From contig NZ_LT671418.1 in the NCBI RefSeq assembly GCF_900130075.1, forward strand, positions 1,612,001 to 1,676,000: a stretch of 64,000 bases of DNA. Reading direction: 5' to 3'. Below, piece after piece: positions 35,063-45,177 of this stretch. Positions within the stretch are counted from its first letter, which is position 1. The number at the start of each line of letters is the position of its first letter. The DNA is from Herminiimonas arsenitoxidans. Lineage in GTDB: Bacteria > Pseudomonadota > Gammaproteobacteria > Burkholderiales > Burkholderiaceae_D. The notes beneath the pieces are model-generated. The model had not been told where the DNA came from and ran no database searches. It worked only from the letters and a program-made list of their open reading frames with translations. Made by a program: the position numbers and the translations under genes.

Positions 35063-36253
35063 ATGTCGTCGCGGATAAAGGCAATCCGTTGGGCAATCCC
35101 TAGCCTTGGCCTTACGCAAATTGTAGGTTGGGGTTCCATGTTTTATGCGTATGGCGTGCTGATGCAGCCAATGGAAATAGAGCTTCAAACAACACGTTCT
35201 GTCGTTGTTGGTGCCTATTCGATCGCGCTACTGATATCCGGCTTTCTATCACCGGTAGCAGGTGCAATCATCGATAAACTCGGGGGGCGCTTACTCATGG
35301 GCGCGGGCTCTCTACTTGCCTTCATTATGCTAGCCCTACTAGCCAACGTGCACAGTGTTACAGGTCTGTATCTAGTGTGGGCCGGGATCGGCATTGCAAT
35401 GAGTGCAACGCTTTATCAATCGTCATTTGCTGTCCTCACGCAGATTTGCGGAAGTGATTATCGACGCGCGATTACTTCACTGACTCTATTTGGTGGATTT
35501 GCAAGCACTGTATTTTGGCCACTGACACAAGCTCTATCTGATCACTTTGGATGGAGAGAGACATGGATGATTTATGCAGCAGCTAATCTACTTATTTGTC
35601 TCCCCATTCATGCACTTTTACCAAAATTGTCTGGCCCGATTCAGTCAGAATCACCTAACGATTCAGTAAAACAAGGCCTGAGCGCAATTGTGCGTGAGCG
35701 AAGTTTTTTATTTCTCACATCCGCTGTTACATTCAATGCCTTGGTGTTTTCAGCGATGTCACTGCATCTGATGTCGATTTTACAAAGCAGAGGTGTATCA
35801 CCTTCGCATGCGGCTTTAATTGGAGCGTTGATAGGGCCGATGCAGGTGTTGGGGCGGATTCTTGAATCAACGATCGGAAGGAAAACGACATCCCACAAAG
35901 TAGGAAGAGTTGCGATGTGGCTTTTACCATTGGCGCTGGTACTTTTATTTGCGCCGAAAGAGTGGATATTAATTTACGGCGCATTCGCAGCACTCTATGG
36001 CATCAGTAATGGAGTGATGACCATTGTGCGCGGGACATTGCCTGCTGAACTGTATGGTCGAGAGATTTATGGTGCTGTCAGCGGAGCAATGGCTGCTCCA
36101 GTAATGATCGCAATCGCCGCAGGTCCTTTTGTAGCATCTCTCTTGTATTCCTCTACCGGGGGATATGTTGGCACTATCATAGTTCTAATTGCCTTAGGAA
36201 CATTCGGGTCGATTTTATTTATATGTGGGCGACCTTCGCGAAAAGGTTACTGA
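35063..36253 (+). CDS. MFS transporter of the ars cluster
   Basis: 396 residues with twelve predicted helices, 3 bp after arsB. MFS text: GAIIDKLGGRLLMGAG (motif A-like between helices 2 and 3) and IGRKTTSHKVGR in the middle loop. MFS permeases of this type often sit between arsB and arsH in beta-proteobacterial ars clusters. Whether the substrate is inorganic arsenic, an organoarsenical or something else cannot be decided here. Its end is 25 bp before the TTG start of arsC2. Confidence 0.85.
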   Translation: MSSRIKAIRWAIPSLGLTQIVGWGSMFYAYGVLMQPMEIELQTTRSVVVGAYSIALLISGFLSPVAGAIIDKLGGRLLMGAGSLLAFIMLALLANVHSVTGLYLVWAGIGIAMSATLYQSSFAVLTQICGSDYRRAITSLTLFGGFASTVFWPLTQALSDHFGWRETWMIYAAANLLICLPIHALLPKLSGPIQSESPNDSVKQGLSAIVRERSFLFLTSAVTFNALVFSAMSLHLMSILQSRGVSPSHAALIGALIGPMQVLGRILESTIGRKTTSHKVGRVAMWLLPLALVLLFAPKEWILIYGAFAALYGISNGVMTIVRGTLPAELYGREIYGAVSGAMAAPVMIAIAAGPFVASLLYSSTGGYVGTIIVLIALGTFGSILFICGRPSRKGY

Positions 36254-36278
36254 TTCAGCATCTGTACGGAGAAATATC

Positions 36279-36710
36279 TTGAAGATTTTTATTTATCATA
36301 ATCTCGAATGTGGAACATCACGAAACACCTTGGCTTTGATTCGCAATACGGGTGTGGAGCCAACTATTGTTGAGTATCTCAAACACATCCCTACTCGGGC
36401 GGAACTTACCGCATTAATTTCTGATGCTGGACTTACCGTAAGAGCGGCCATTCGAGAAAAAGGTACGCCTTATTTAGAATTAGGACTGGATAATCTGGCG
36501 ATACCCGATAATGAGTTGCTGGATGCAATGCTCGCCCATCCGATATTAATCAATCGGCCTTTTGTGCAATCACCGCTCGGAACGCGTCTATGTCGTCCTT
36601 CGGAATTAGTACTCGAAATATTGCCGTTGCCACAACGGGCCGCATTCTCCAAAGAGGATGGTGAAATCATAATTAACGCGGAGGGACAACGTGTCAAAAA
36701 ATCTAACTGA
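36279..36710 (+). CDS. arsC: arsenate reductase, glutaredoxin-linked (ArsC E. coli type)
   Basis: 143 residues. I start at TTG 36279 because GGAG lies 7 nt upstream and the protein then opens correctly as [16 protein letters not shown]. An upstream in-frame ATG at 36225 lies inside the MFS gene. The catalytic Cys11 is in the HNxxCGTSRN motif. The Arg residues that stabilise the covalent intermediate lie in [17 protein letters not shown]. It reduces arsenate with glutathione/glutaredoxin. It is a second, unrelated arsenate reductase in the same operon. Confidence 0.92.
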   Translation: MKIFIYHNLECGTSRNTLALIRNTGVEPTIVEYLKHIPTRAELTALISDAGLTVRAAIREKGTPYLELGLDNLAIPDNELLDAMLAHPILINRPFVQSPLGTRLCRPSELVLEILPLPQRAAFSKEDGEIIINAEGQRVKKSN

Positions 36711-37413
36711 CTTGCCTAACATCGCGCCTGAACTGTTTCGCTCACCACTAGCATCTGACTTTACGGCTGTCGCTAAATCGACTCATCCGCCTCGGTTCTT
36801 ATTGTTATACGGCTCAGTACGTGAGCGCTCATATAGTCGCTTATTGACGATGGAAGCGGCACGGCTACTGGAAGCAATGGGGGGCGAAGTGGAAGTTTTC
36901 GACCCACGAGGATTACCACTGCCTGATAGTGAGCCGGACAGCCATCCTAAGGTAGTAGAGCTACGAGAATTAGCACAATGGGCCGAAGGCATGGTGTGGT
37001 CGTCACCTGAACGCCATGGCGCAATGACAGGAATTATGAAGGCTCAGATTGATTGGATTCCATTGACTATGGGTGCAGTTCGTCCGACACAAGGCAAAAC
37101 TTTAGCTGTTATGGAAGTCTCTGGCGGATCCCAATCATTCAACGCAGTCAATCAAATGCGCATTCTTGGCCGTTGGATGAGGATGATCACAATTCCAAAT
37201 CAATCTTCTGTTGCTAAGGCATTTTTGGAGTTTGATGAAGATGGTCGCATGAAGCCATCCTCGTACTACGAGCGTGTCGTGGATGTAATGGAAGAACTTT
37301 ACAAATTTACTTTATTAACCCGAGATGTTTCTAACTATTTGGTAGATCGGTACAGCGAAAGAAAAGAAAGTGCCGAAGAGTTAAGTAAGCGAGTAAACCA
37401 GAGAGCCATTTAA
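36691..37413 (+). CDS. arsH: ArsH NADPH-dependent flavin oxidoreductase
   Basis: 240 residues beginning at GTG 36691, with GGAGG 6 nt upstream and a 20-bp overlap with arsC2. The flavodoxin-like fold has the FMN loop [39 protein letters not shown] and [20 protein letters not shown] are ArsH hallmarks. ArsH proteins reduce flavins/quinones, and some oxidise trivalent organoarsenicals. The last gene of the ars operon, convergent with the aioR side. Confidence 0.95.
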   Translation: MSKNLTDLPNIAPELFRSPLASDFTAVAKSTHPPRFLLLYGSVRERSYSRLLTMEAARLLEAMGGEVEVFDPRGLPLPDSEPDSHPKVVELRELAQWAEGMVWSSPERHGAMTGIMKAQIDWIPLTMGAVRPTQGKTLAVMEVSGGSQSFNAVNQMRILGRWMRMITIPNQSSVAKAFLEFDEDGRMKPSSYYERVVDVMEELYKFTLLTRDVSNYLVDRYSERKESAEELSKRVNQRAI

Positions 37414-37437
37414 TTCGATTGGCGGATAGTGGGACGA

Positions 37438-38049
37438 TCAACTTAATTGAGCTGATTGTCCTGATAAAGCGTTAGTAACCTGATCAAGATAAGCGCCAGC
37501 AAATCTATTTCCATGCTTAGATTCTCGTAAGGCCATATGCCATTGACCCACGATTGACATCAAACCTGATGCTTCTTTTGTTCTTTCGATTCTATGAATT
37601 AGTTCTGCGGCCATCAGCCCCAAGTATGTCGTTGCGGTGGAAGTCATGAAATTTTTTATTTCACGAATTTTTTCCGCATCTTGGATCAGTTCGACATTGG
37701 AGAGGGAAATTCTGGTCGTATGCTGCGATGTTTCTACAATATTGACGCTTCCTTCTTTCGCGTCGCCTGCATGTTTTAATGACTGAGCTTGTACAGTCGA
37801 TTTAGTAGATTTAGCTGAAACTTCAGTTGGGACAATGAAGTTTTGGTCCACTAGATAAGATACGATTTCTTCCAGTTTTTGCTCAGGAATCATTTCAAAA
37901 ATGGTCGAAAATCTTTTAGCTCCATCCATCACTATAAGCACTCGGCGTTGTAATGGGTTCAAACCGAAGCAACGCATTGCCACTTCGCCACGTCCTTTTT
38001 CTGTTTTGCTAAATACCGTATCAGGCCGATATGATGTTGAGAGTTGCAT
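37438..38049 (-). CDS. unknown protein downstream of aioR
   Basis: 203 residues. The N-terminal 75 residues (SKTEKGRGEVAMRCFGLNPL, RRVLIVMDGAKRFSTIFEMIP, LVDQNFIVP) resemble the short winged-helix-like region found in many Burkholderiales hypothetical proteins. A low-complexity Ser/Thr linker follows, then a helical C-terminus (IREIKNFMTSTATTYLGLMAAELIHRIERTK). There is no signal or membrane segment. It lies 125 bp after aioR on the same strand and probably belongs to the regulatory unit aioX-aioS-aioR. Function unknown. Confidence 0.7.
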   Translation of the reverse strand: MQLSTSYRPDTVFSKTEKGRGEVAMRCFGLNPLQRRVLIVMDGAKRFSTIFEMIPEQKLEEIVSYLVDQNFIVPTEVSAKSTKSTVQAQSLKHAGDAKEGSVNIVETSQHTTRISLSNVELIQDAEKIREIKNFMTSTATTYLGLMAAELIHRIERTKEASGLMSIVGQWHMALRESKHGNRFAGAYLDQVTNALSGQSAQLS

Positions 38050-38174
38050 AGAAATACTCCACTCGCAGATTCGAGTTTTTAAGAATAGCGGAGTAATGTG
38101 ACGGTAGTATTTCAGTCAAGCAACCATGCCAATTCATCAAGCATCTAGCAATCATACGGCACTGGAAAATGCTG

Positions 38175-39533
38175 CTATGATTCTGTTCCCTTGATACCTA
38201 ATTTGCGAGTTTTTTCCCAAAGCGTCTTGCGACTAATGCCGAGTGCTGCTGCAGTTTGCGCCATTTGTCCACTGTAATGAGCAAGAACTTGTACCAAATA
38301 GCGTCGCTCTTGTTCTCGATTGAATTCGGCAAGTGGAATGATCTGTGGCTGTACCGCTCCCGAAATTCCAACCGATGGATTGAATATTGCGGCAGCAACA
38401 TCTGAAATTTGCGCTTCAAAATCATCAGGCCTCAACAGCGGATGTGCTGTTAATAAACAAGCCCGTTCAATTGCATGTTTCAATTCACGGATATTCCCTC
38501 GCCAGGGCAATGTGCAGAGAAAAGTGATGGTGGGCTCAGACAACATCCGTGGAGAGGTTGGATGTGCTTGATTCCATTGTTCTAAGAACTGACGCGCTAG
38601 CCATGCAATATCCTCCAGTCTTTCTCTTAGTGGTGGTACACGTAACTGGATGATGTTAATTCTGTAATACAGATCTTCACGAAATCTTCCTGCTTTAACC
38701 TCTTCACGAACGTCACGGTGAGTTGCAGCAATCAATCTAAAGTTAACTTTAATTGGCTTTTCGCTTCCCAGCCTGGTCAATGTCCGTTCTTGCAAAACGC
38801 GTAATAGACGTACTTGCGCCGCAGGTGCTAGCTCCCCAATCTCATCAAGAAAAACCGTTCCATCATTGGCCTGTTCAAAGTATCCGCGATGCGACTTTGC
38901 CGCACCTGTAAAAGCGCCACGTTCGTAACCGAAAAGCTCAGCCTCCATCATCCCTTCTGGCAATGCGCCGCAGTTCACAGCAACAAAAGGCTTGCTGGCC
39001 GTATGCGCACTACGATGAAGTAAACGAGCAAGTTCTTCTTTTCCAGATCCTGATTCACCGGTGACCAAAACCGAGGTCCATTGCTCCCCCATCTTTACAA
39101 CCATTTCTTCCAAACGTTGAATTTCGTGTGAAATACCTAGCGTTGGCGCACGCGCAGCTGTAATTGGCAAACTTCCCGCAGTGAGTAAACGAATCTTGCC
39201 TATCATTGACTCCAAATCAAGCGGCTTGATCAGATAATCTGCCGCTCCCTGCGCTAACAAACGTTCGGCCTGTTGCTGTGTTCCGTAGCCGGTAATAAAA
39301 ATCGCTGGGTAATCTAAATTGCCATTTCCGCGCGCACGTTCAAACATCATTTCACCACTTAGATCCGGTAAGCGGATATCGGATACTAAGCAGTCGAACT
39401 TTCGTTGTTTCATGCGACTTAATGCGGCAACGGCAGACTGAACCCACTCGTAATCAATGTTCTCGATCGCAAACCGGTCACAAATTGATTCGCCCATAAT
39501 GGCGTCGTCTTCCACCAGCAATACGCTAGTCAT
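38175..39533 (-). CDS. aioR: arsenite-responsive sigma-54 activator AioR (AoxR)
   Basis: About 452 residues from the ATG at 39533 (TTGGAGG 6 nt upstream, overlapping the aioS end). The receiver domain starts SVLLVEDDAIMGE, with phospho-Asp in CLVSDIRLPDLSG and Lys in AADYLIKPLD. The AAA+ domain has Walker A TGESGSGKEEL, the sigma-54-contacting GAFTGA loop and RLGSEKPIKVNFRLIAATHRD. The C-terminal Fis-type helix is MAQTAAALGISRKTLWEKTRK. It would activate the -24/-12 promoter upstream of aioB. Confidence 0.95.
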   Translation of the reverse strand: MTSVLLVEDDAIMGESICDRFAIENIDYEWVQSAVAALSRMKQRKFDCLVSDIRLPDLSGEMMFERARGNGNLDYPAIFITGYGTQQQAERLLAQGAADYLIKPLDLESMIGKIRLLTAGSLPITAARAPTLGISHEIQRLEEMVVKMGEQWTSVLVTGESGSGKEELARLLHRSAHTASKPFVAVNCGALPEGMMEAELFGYERGAFTGAAKSHRGYFEQANDGTVFLDEIGELAPAAQVRLLRVLQERTLTRLGSEKPIKVNFRLIAATHRDVREEVKAGRFREDLYYRINIIQLRVPPLRERLEDIAWLARQFLEQWNQAHPTSPRMLSEPTITFLCTLPWRGNIRELKHAIERACLLTAHPLLRPDDFEAQISDVAAAIFNPSVGISGAVQPQIIPLAEFNREQERRYLVQVLAHYSGQMAQTAAALGISRKTLWEKTRKLGIKGTES

Positions 39534-40965
39534 GTGATGCCTCCAACGGTGCAATAAAAGTTGCTACGGTCCCTCGGCCATTAATAGTCGGTTCAATCTT
39601 AAGTGCACCTCCAATTTGGCGAGTTAAACGAAAACATACCCACAGACCTAAACCGATGCGCCCATGCTGATCGGGTGTCGGAGCAGATTCCTCAGTTGCC
39701 GAAAATGGGCCACCATCGTTCTTGACTCGAACGAACAGTGCCCGTTCGACTACCTTTACTTGAACTTCGACCCGAACTAACGCGGCATTGATTGCATTGA
39801 GTACGAGGTTCAATACGATTTGCCGGACCGGTACAGAGCGCAGTCCTAATTCGCTTTGATCATCAACTATCTGCCAGACAACATCGATATCACGCTTTAA
39901 GGCGATTGGTTCAGACAGCGTTTGTAAATCATCAAAATCTTTCCAGGTCAATACGGTGTGCTCTCTGCGTGCTTGGGACATTAATGCCGAAATCGAATCT
40001 TGTATTTGCTGCAGTCCGCGCTCTAGTAGGTTGGCAGTTTTCTCAACGAATGGATCACTTATGCCTCTCAGACGCAAGTTACTGATTGCATTTAGCATCC
40101 CCCCTAAAGGATTGTTGACTTCATGTGCAAGACTGGAAGCAAGTTTTCCTGCCATTGCCATTCGCTCTGCAATTTGCATCTGCATTTCCAGATCGCGTGA
40201 GCGATGCAATTCGGCATGCATCGAAATAAACTGTTTAGTTAATTGACTAATTTCATCAGTACCAGCTCCGTCTAACTTCATGCTGTTACGACTCAAACTA
40301 TCGTTTTCTTCAATCGTAGCCATAGCCGTTCGCAAACGATTAAGTGGACTGACTAATTTACGCCCCAACCACCACCCAAACGGAATGACAAATGCTAGCG
40401 CGAGCGTTCCATAACCTAGCACTCTAAACAACAAATCACGTAATTTGGGAAGAGTGGCATCCTTCCGCGAATAGACAACAACTGTCGCGAGTGGATCACC
40501 ATCTTCTGACACTGCCATTGTTGCAGCACCATAGACCATTTCATCATCGTGACCACCAAGCGAAAAGATACGATGGCTTAGTCCCTCTCGTCTTGCTTGT
40601 TCTGACAATAGAAGTAGAGAGGACGGTAAATGATCTCTGGATCCGGAAACAGGATATTTGATAGGGTCCGAGGCAACTAATGGAATGTTATCTTTGCTGA
40701 TAACTACGATTTCGGTACTTGAATCCTGGGCAACGGCTGCGTTGATTTGTTGGTAGATGTCCCATATTTCTTCGCGTCCAATCGCACCGCGCGCTGAGGT
40801 TGCTAGGGTGCTAGAAATTTGCTGTACCCGCGTCATGGATTCAGCTCCTATATAAGACGCGAGCAAATAATAGGTCACCATAAAGATGCCAAACGCGGAC
40901 GCCACACTCACAACGCATAGCGCGAGCGGAACCTTAATTAAATAAGAAAATTGATCCAGTCGCAT
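39526..40965 (-). CDS. aioS: arsenite-responsive sensor histidine kinase AioS (AoxS)
   Basis: 479 residues. A membrane helix lies at about 13-35, a periplasmic domain at about 36-180 and a second helix at about 182-202. A HAMP-like region then leads to the H-box SSLAHEVNNPLGG with His281. The ATPase domain shows NLVLNAINAA and GRIGLGLWV. It autophosphorylates and passes phosphate to AioR. It overlaps aioR by 8 bp and follows aioX by 27 bp, forming one minus-strand operon. Confidence 0.94.
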   Translation of the reverse strand: MRLDQFSYLIKVPLALCVVSVASAFGIFMVTYYLLASYIGAESMTRVQQISSTLATSARGAIGREEIWDIYQQINAAVAQDSSTEIVVISKDNIPLVASDPIKYPVSGSRDHLPSSLLLLSEQARREGLSHRIFSLGGHDDEMVYGAATMAVSEDGDPLATVVVYSRKDATLPKLRDLLFRVLGYGTLALAFVIPFGWWLGRKLVSPLNRLRTAMATIEENDSLSRNSMKLDGAGTDEISQLTKQFISMHAELHRSRDLEMQMQIAERMAMAGKLASSLAHEVNNPLGGMLNAISNLRLRGISDPFVEKTANLLERGLQQIQDSISALMSQARREHTVLTWKDFDDLQTLSEPIALKRDIDVVWQIVDDQSELGLRSVPVRQIVLNLVLNAINAALVRVEVQVKVVERALFVRVKNDGGPFSATEESAPTPDQHGRIGLGLWVCFRLTRQIGGALKIEPTINGRGTVATFIAPLEASHD

Positions 40966-40992
40966 GGCTATACTCGTTTTAGTTGCAGCTTG

Positions 40993-41895
40993 CTAGCGAC
41001 CTACGCGCTTCATCATGGCGGCAATGCCATCGAACATCGCAGGTCGACCTGAAATAAATTTGTCCAATCGAAGCTCCGCCAGGAGCTGCCTGCCTGCCTC
41101 AGTTTGATTCATTTCTATCAACGCGCCACGCAAACTTGTCAGTACGACAGGGTCGATATTTTTGGTACATACGAACGGTGGAAAGCCAAACATCTCAGAT
41201 TTTTTGAGAATGCGCGTGTTGATTGTGGCCTCAGGTGTGAGTTCATTTACGCTATCCCACACGTACCCGTCTACGGCGCCGGCATCAGCTAATCCAGATG
41301 ACACTGCGGTAATTACATTTTGATGGCCAAACGCAAAAAATGATTTCCTGAAGAATGTGCTGTCACGTTGCCCAAGATCATTCAAGCAATCCTGTGCATA
41401 TAAAAATCCGGAGTTAGACAAGGGGTCGGAATATGCGAAGACCTTACTTTTCAAGTCTGCAAATTTTTTGATTCCCTTAGAAGTAGGTCCGGTAATTATG
41501 TAGGCATGATAGGTCGGTGTTCCCTCATAAACGGGTACTGCGATCAGTTGCATCTGTGCCCGGTAACGAACGAATGGGTAACCACAGAGCCATGCCGCTG
41601 CAAGGCGTCCATTAAGTAATTGCTCCACGATATCGGCGTAGCTGCGTCGCTGCACAAATACTACTGGTCTTCCCAACACGCTTTCTAAGTGATCACGAAA
41701 ACGCGCCAAAAATCCAGAGCGTTCATCTAGGAATACTGGAGTTAACCCAATTCTTATAGGCTGAGCTGCGTTAACTGGAGTAACTAAACTAACAGTAACG
41801 AGCCCAGCTATTCCTGTAAGCACGCGTCGACGTTGCAACCGAAGGGTATAGGCACTCACGTTACGAAATCCAGACACAAGCAACTTGGGAAACAT
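40993..41895 (-). CDS. aioX: periplasmic arsenite-binding sensor protein AioX
   Basis: About 300 residues from the ATG at 41895; a longer start at 41952 is possible. The signal has twin arginines (LQRRRVLTGIAGLV), perhaps Tat-exported. The protein belongs to the PhnD/phosphonate-binding fold (PIRIGLTPVFLDERSGFL, RSYADIVEQLLNGRLAAAWLCGYPF). Cys104 in AAAWLCGYPF matches the cysteine known to bind As(III) in AioX of other arsenite oxidisers. It delivers the arsenite signal to AioS. It is divergent from aioBA. Confidence 0.92.
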   Translation of the reverse strand: MFPKLLVSGFRNVSAYTLRLQRRRVLTGIAGLVTVSLVTPVNAAQPIRIGLTPVFLDERSGFLARFRDHLESVLGRPVVFVQRRSYADIVEQLLNGRLAAAWLCGYPFVRYRAQMQLIAVPVYEGTPTYHAYIITGPTSKGIKKFADLKSKVFAYSDPLSNSGFLYAQDCLNDLGQRDSTFFRKSFFAFGHQNVITAVSSGLADAGAVDGYVWDSVNELTPEATINTRILKKSEMFGFPPFVCTKNIDPVVLTSLRGALIEMNQTEAGRQLLAELRLDKFISGRPAMFDGIAAMMKRVGR

Positions 41896-42075
41896 ACTAT
41901 AGCCTATGAATTTCGTCGCGCGATTATTATCGGGAGAGAAAACTATCTCCATGAATAGCCTTTGGCTACAGTCGTGTTACCAAATAGGAACGCGACGTAA
42001 CCATATCGTAACGCCGCAAATTTTCATGCACCGCACCAAACAAATTAAATCAAACACTTAGCTCGTTAAGTCAGT

Positions 42076-42090
42076 TGGCATGGTGCTTGC
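42076..42090 (+). promoter_or_regulatory. sigma-54 promoter of aioBA
   Basis: TGGCATGGTGCTTGC places GG and GC exactly 10 bp apart (-24/-12), agreeing with the RpoN consensus TGGCAC-N5-TTGC at nearly every conserved position. It lies 38 bp before the aioB ATG, and AioR has the matching GAFTGA loop. Confidence 0.9.
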
Positions 42091-42128
42091 GAATACATGT
42101 CCACATTATAAAAACGGAGACATGATTC

Positions 42129-42650
42129 ATGGAACATCAAACTAGTCGGCGCAATTTCTTGAAAATTGCAGGATCGTCAGCAGCGGTTGCTGGTGCGGGG
42201 CTCGTGAGTGGAAATGCAAACGCGGCTCCTGCTAAACTAAACGTCGGTGCGACAACCTTGCCTTATCCAACTGCAGTTGTCGCTAAAGCAAAGGGACTGA
42301 AGGTAGATGCTCCAGTCAGTTTTAATTATCCAGATGCATCGTCACCTTGCGTAGCTATCAAAATGGGCCAGCCAACACCTGGTGGCGTGGGCCCAAATAA
42401 CGACATTGTTGCGCATAGCATTTTATGTACTCATATGGGATGCCCTGTCTCTTATGACACTAGCGCTAAGACATTCAAGTGTCCATGTCATTTCTCAATC
42501 TTCGATCCTGATAACCATGGACAGATGGTGTGTGGGCAAGCAACCGAAAATCTTCCTCAAATTCAACTTAGCTACAACGCTGCGAATGACACCGTCACCG
42601 CAATTGGCGTGACCGGCCTGATTTATGGCCGTCAATCCAACATTCTGTGA
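42129..42650 (+). CDS. aioB: arsenite oxidase small (Rieske) subunit AioB
   Basis: 173 residues with a Tat signal ([15 protein letters not shown]). The [2Fe-2S] ligands are Cys100 and His102 (CTHMGC) and Cys118 and His121 (CPCHFS). Cys105 and Cys120, the pair that can form the Rieske disulfide, are both present. The subunit takes electrons from the molybdenum subunit and passes them to cytochrome c in the periplasm. It is the first gene of the aio operon, 18 bp before aioA. Confidence 0.97.
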   Translation: MEHQTSRRNFLKIAGSSAAVAGAGLVSGNANAAPAKLNVGATTLPYPTAVVAKAKGLKVDAPVSFNYPDASSPCVAIKMGQPTPGGVGPNNDIVAHSILCTHMGCPVSYDTSAKTFKCPCHFSIFDPDNHGQMVCGQATENLPQIQLSYNAANDTVTAIGVTGLIYGRQSNIL

Positions 42651-42668
42651 AATAGGGAGATCATTATC

Positions 42669-45149
42669 ATGAGTAAAAATCGAGACCGCGTGGCTTTACC
42701 TCCCGTCAACGCGCAGAAGACAAATATGACCTGTCATTTCTGCATTGTCGGTTGTGGATACCATGTCTATAAGTGGGATGAAAACAAAGAAGGTGGCCGT
42801 GCCGCAAACCAAAATGCACTTGGCTTAGATTTCACAAAACAGTTACCGCCTTTTGCGACCACGCTAACACCGGCGATGACCAATGTCATTACAGCGAAAA
42901 ATGGCAAGCGCTCCAATATCATGATCATTCCTGATAAAGAGTGCGTAGTGAATCAAGGACTAAGCTCTACCCGAGGCGGAAAAATGGCTGGATATATGTA
43001 TGCAGCCGATGGCATCACCGCGGACCGGTTGATGTACCCGCGTTTTTATGCTGGTGATCAATGGCTTGACACGTCGTGGGACCATGCAATGGCCATCTAC
43101 GCGGGACTTACCAAGAAGATTCTTGATCAGGGAAATGTACGCGACATCATGTTTGCGACATTCGATCATGGTGGTGCAGGTGGTGGCTTTGAAAACACTT
43201 GGGGTTCAGGCAAGTTGATGTTTAGTGCTATTCAGACTCCAACTGTCCGCATCCATAATCGACCCGCCTACAATTCCGAGTGCCATGCAACGCGTGAAAT
43301 GGGCATTGGCGAATTGAATAACAGCTATGAAGACGCGCAAGTAGCCGACGTTATTTGGTCGATCGGAAACAACCCCTACGAAACGCAAACCAACTATTTC
43401 CTGAATCATTGGCTGCCGAATCTGAACGGCTCTACAGAAGAGAAAAAGAAACAATGGTTTGCAGGAGAGCCTGTTGGTCCTGGACGTATGATTTTTGTCG
43501 ATCCTCGACGGACTACTTCGATCGCGATTGCCGAGCAAACTGCAAAAGATCGAGTACTGCATCTCGATATCAATCCCGGAACCGATGTCGCACTTTTCAA
43601 TGGCCTTCTGACCTACGTTGTTCAGCAGGGTTGGGTCGCCAAGGAATTTATTGCGCAACATACTGTTGGCTTTGAAGATGCAGTCAAGACTAACCAGATG
43701 AGCCTGGCTGATTGCAGCCGCATTACCGGCGTATCAGAAGACAAATTACGTCAAGCTGCCGAGTGGTCATACAAACCGAAAGCGCCAGGGAAAATGCCAC
43801 GCACTATGCACGCATACGAAAAAGGCATTATCTGGGGCAATGATAATTACAACATTCAATCATCACTATTGGATTTGGTGATTGCTACTCAGAATGTCGG
43901 TCGTCGTGGCACCGGTTGTGTGCGCATGGGTGGACATCAAGAAGGATATGTACGCCCTCCACATCCAACAGGAGAAAAAATATACGTTGATCAAGAAATC
44001 ATCCAAGGTAAAGGACGGATGATGACCTGGTGGGGCTGCAACAACTTCCAGACAAGCAACAATGCCCAAGCTTTGCGTGAAGTGAGCCTGCGTCGAAGTC
44101 AGATCGTCAAGGACGCAATGAGTAAAGCTCGCGGTGCCTCTGCAGCGGAGATGGTTGACATCATCTACGACGCGACTAGCAAAGGCGGTCTGTTTGTAAC
44201 CAGTATCAATCTTTATCCTACCAAGTTATCTGAAGCTGCTCACCTCATGTTGCCGGCAGCGCATCCAGGCGAAATGAATCTCACATCGATGAATGGCGAA
44301 CGTCGCATGCGTCTGTCAGAAAAATTCATGGATGCGCCGGGTGATGCGTTACCGGATTGCCTGATTGCTGCAAAGGCCGCTAATACGCTCAAGGCGATGT
44401 ACGAAGCCGAAGGCAAACCTGACATGGCCAAGCGTTTTTCTGGCTTCGATTGGAAAACTGAAGAAGATGCATTTAATGATGGTTTCCGTCGTGCCGGCCA
44501 ACCCGGAGCTGGCCCTATAGACAGTCAAGGTGGCGATACCGGTGTACTTGCAACATATGCATTGTTGCGAGCGGCGGGGACCAATGGCGTACAACTACCA
44601 ATCAAACGAGTTGAAAATGGCAAGATGATCGGCACAGCCATTCATTACGACGACAATAAGTTTGATACCAAGGATGGCAAAGCCCATTTCAAACCAGCTC
44701 CCTGGAATGGCTTACCCAAGCCGGTGGAAGCACAAAAAGCTAAGCACAAATTCTGGCTTAACAATGGGCGGGCCAATGAAGTATGGCAATCTGCCTACCA
44801 TGATCAGTACAACGACTTCGTTAAAAGTCGATACCCGCTTGCCTATATCGAGCTAAATCCTGGTGATGCTCAATCCCTAGGGGTTACGGCAGGCGACGTA
44901 GTGGAAGTGTTCAATGATTATGGCTCTACTTTCGCAATGGCTTATCCGGTAAAAGATATGAAGCCATCACATACATTCATGCTTTTTGGATACGTCAATG
45001 GCATACAGGGTGATGTGACCACCGATTGGGTAGATAGAAATATCATTCCTTACTACAAAGGAACGTGGGGTAGCGTGCGACGTATCGGCTCTATCGAGCA
45101 GTACAAGAAAACGGTGTCCACAAAACGGCGCGCATTTGATAACGCGTAG
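42669..45149 (+). CDS. aioA: arsenite oxidase large (molybdopterin) subunit AioA
   Basis: 826 residues, the normal AioA length. The [3Fe-4S] motif is C22-x2-C25-x3-C29 (CHFCIVGC), without a fourth cysteine. Molybdopterin-guanine dinucleotide-binding text includes [34 protein letters not shown] and [18 protein letters not shown] [17 protein letters not shown]. It has no signal of its own and is exported on the AioB Tat signal. It oxidises As(III) to As(V) in the periplasm. The sequence is intact. Confidence 0.97.
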   Translation: MSKNRDRVALPPVNAQKTNMTCHFCIVGCGYHVYKWDENKEGGRAANQNALGLDFTKQLPPFATTLTPAMTNVITAKNGKRSNIMIIPDKECVVNQGLSSTRGGKMAGYMYAADGITADRLMYPRFYAGDQWLDTSWDHAMAIYAGLTKKILDQGNVRDIMFATFDHGGAGGGFENTWGSGKLMFSAIQTPTVRIHNRPAYNSECHATREMGIGELNNSYEDAQVADVIWSIGNNPYETQTNYFLNHWLPNLNGSTEEKKKQWFAGEPVGPGRMIFVDPRRTTSIAIAEQTAKDRVLHLDINPGTDVALFNGLLTYVVQQGWVAKEFIAQHTVGFEDAVKTNQMSLADCSRITGVSEDKLRQAAEWSYKPKAPGKMPRTMHAYEKGIIWGNDNYNIQSSLLDLVIATQNVGRRGTGCVRMGGHQEGYVRPPHPTGEKIYVDQEIIQGKGRMMTWWGCNNFQTSNNAQALREVSLRRSQIVKDAMSKARGASAAEMVDIIYDATSKGGLFVTSINLYPTKLSEAAHLMLPAAHPGEMNLTSMNGERRMRLSEKFMDAPGDALPDCLIAAKAANTLKAMYEAEGKPDMAKRFSGFDWKTEEDAFNDGFRRAGQPGAGPIDSQGGDTGVLATYALLRAAGTNGVQLPIKRVENGKMIGTAIHYDDNKFDTKDGKAHFKPAPWNGLPKPVEAQKAKHKFWLNNGRANEVWQSAYHDQYNDFVKSRYPLAYIELNPGDAQSLGVTAGDVVEVFNDYGSTFAMAYPVKDMKPSHTFMLFGYVNGIQGDVTTDWVDRNIIPYYKGTWGSVRRIGSIEQYKKTVSTKRRAFDNA

Positions 45150-45177
45150 TCAACCCTGATAACGTCATGGCCAGGCG

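Noticed and set aside
42669..45149. AioA as a formate dehydrogenase or nitrate reductase
   Set aside because: The 3Fe-4S cysteine pattern, the Rieske partner gene and the AioXSR neighbours all point to arsenite oxidase.
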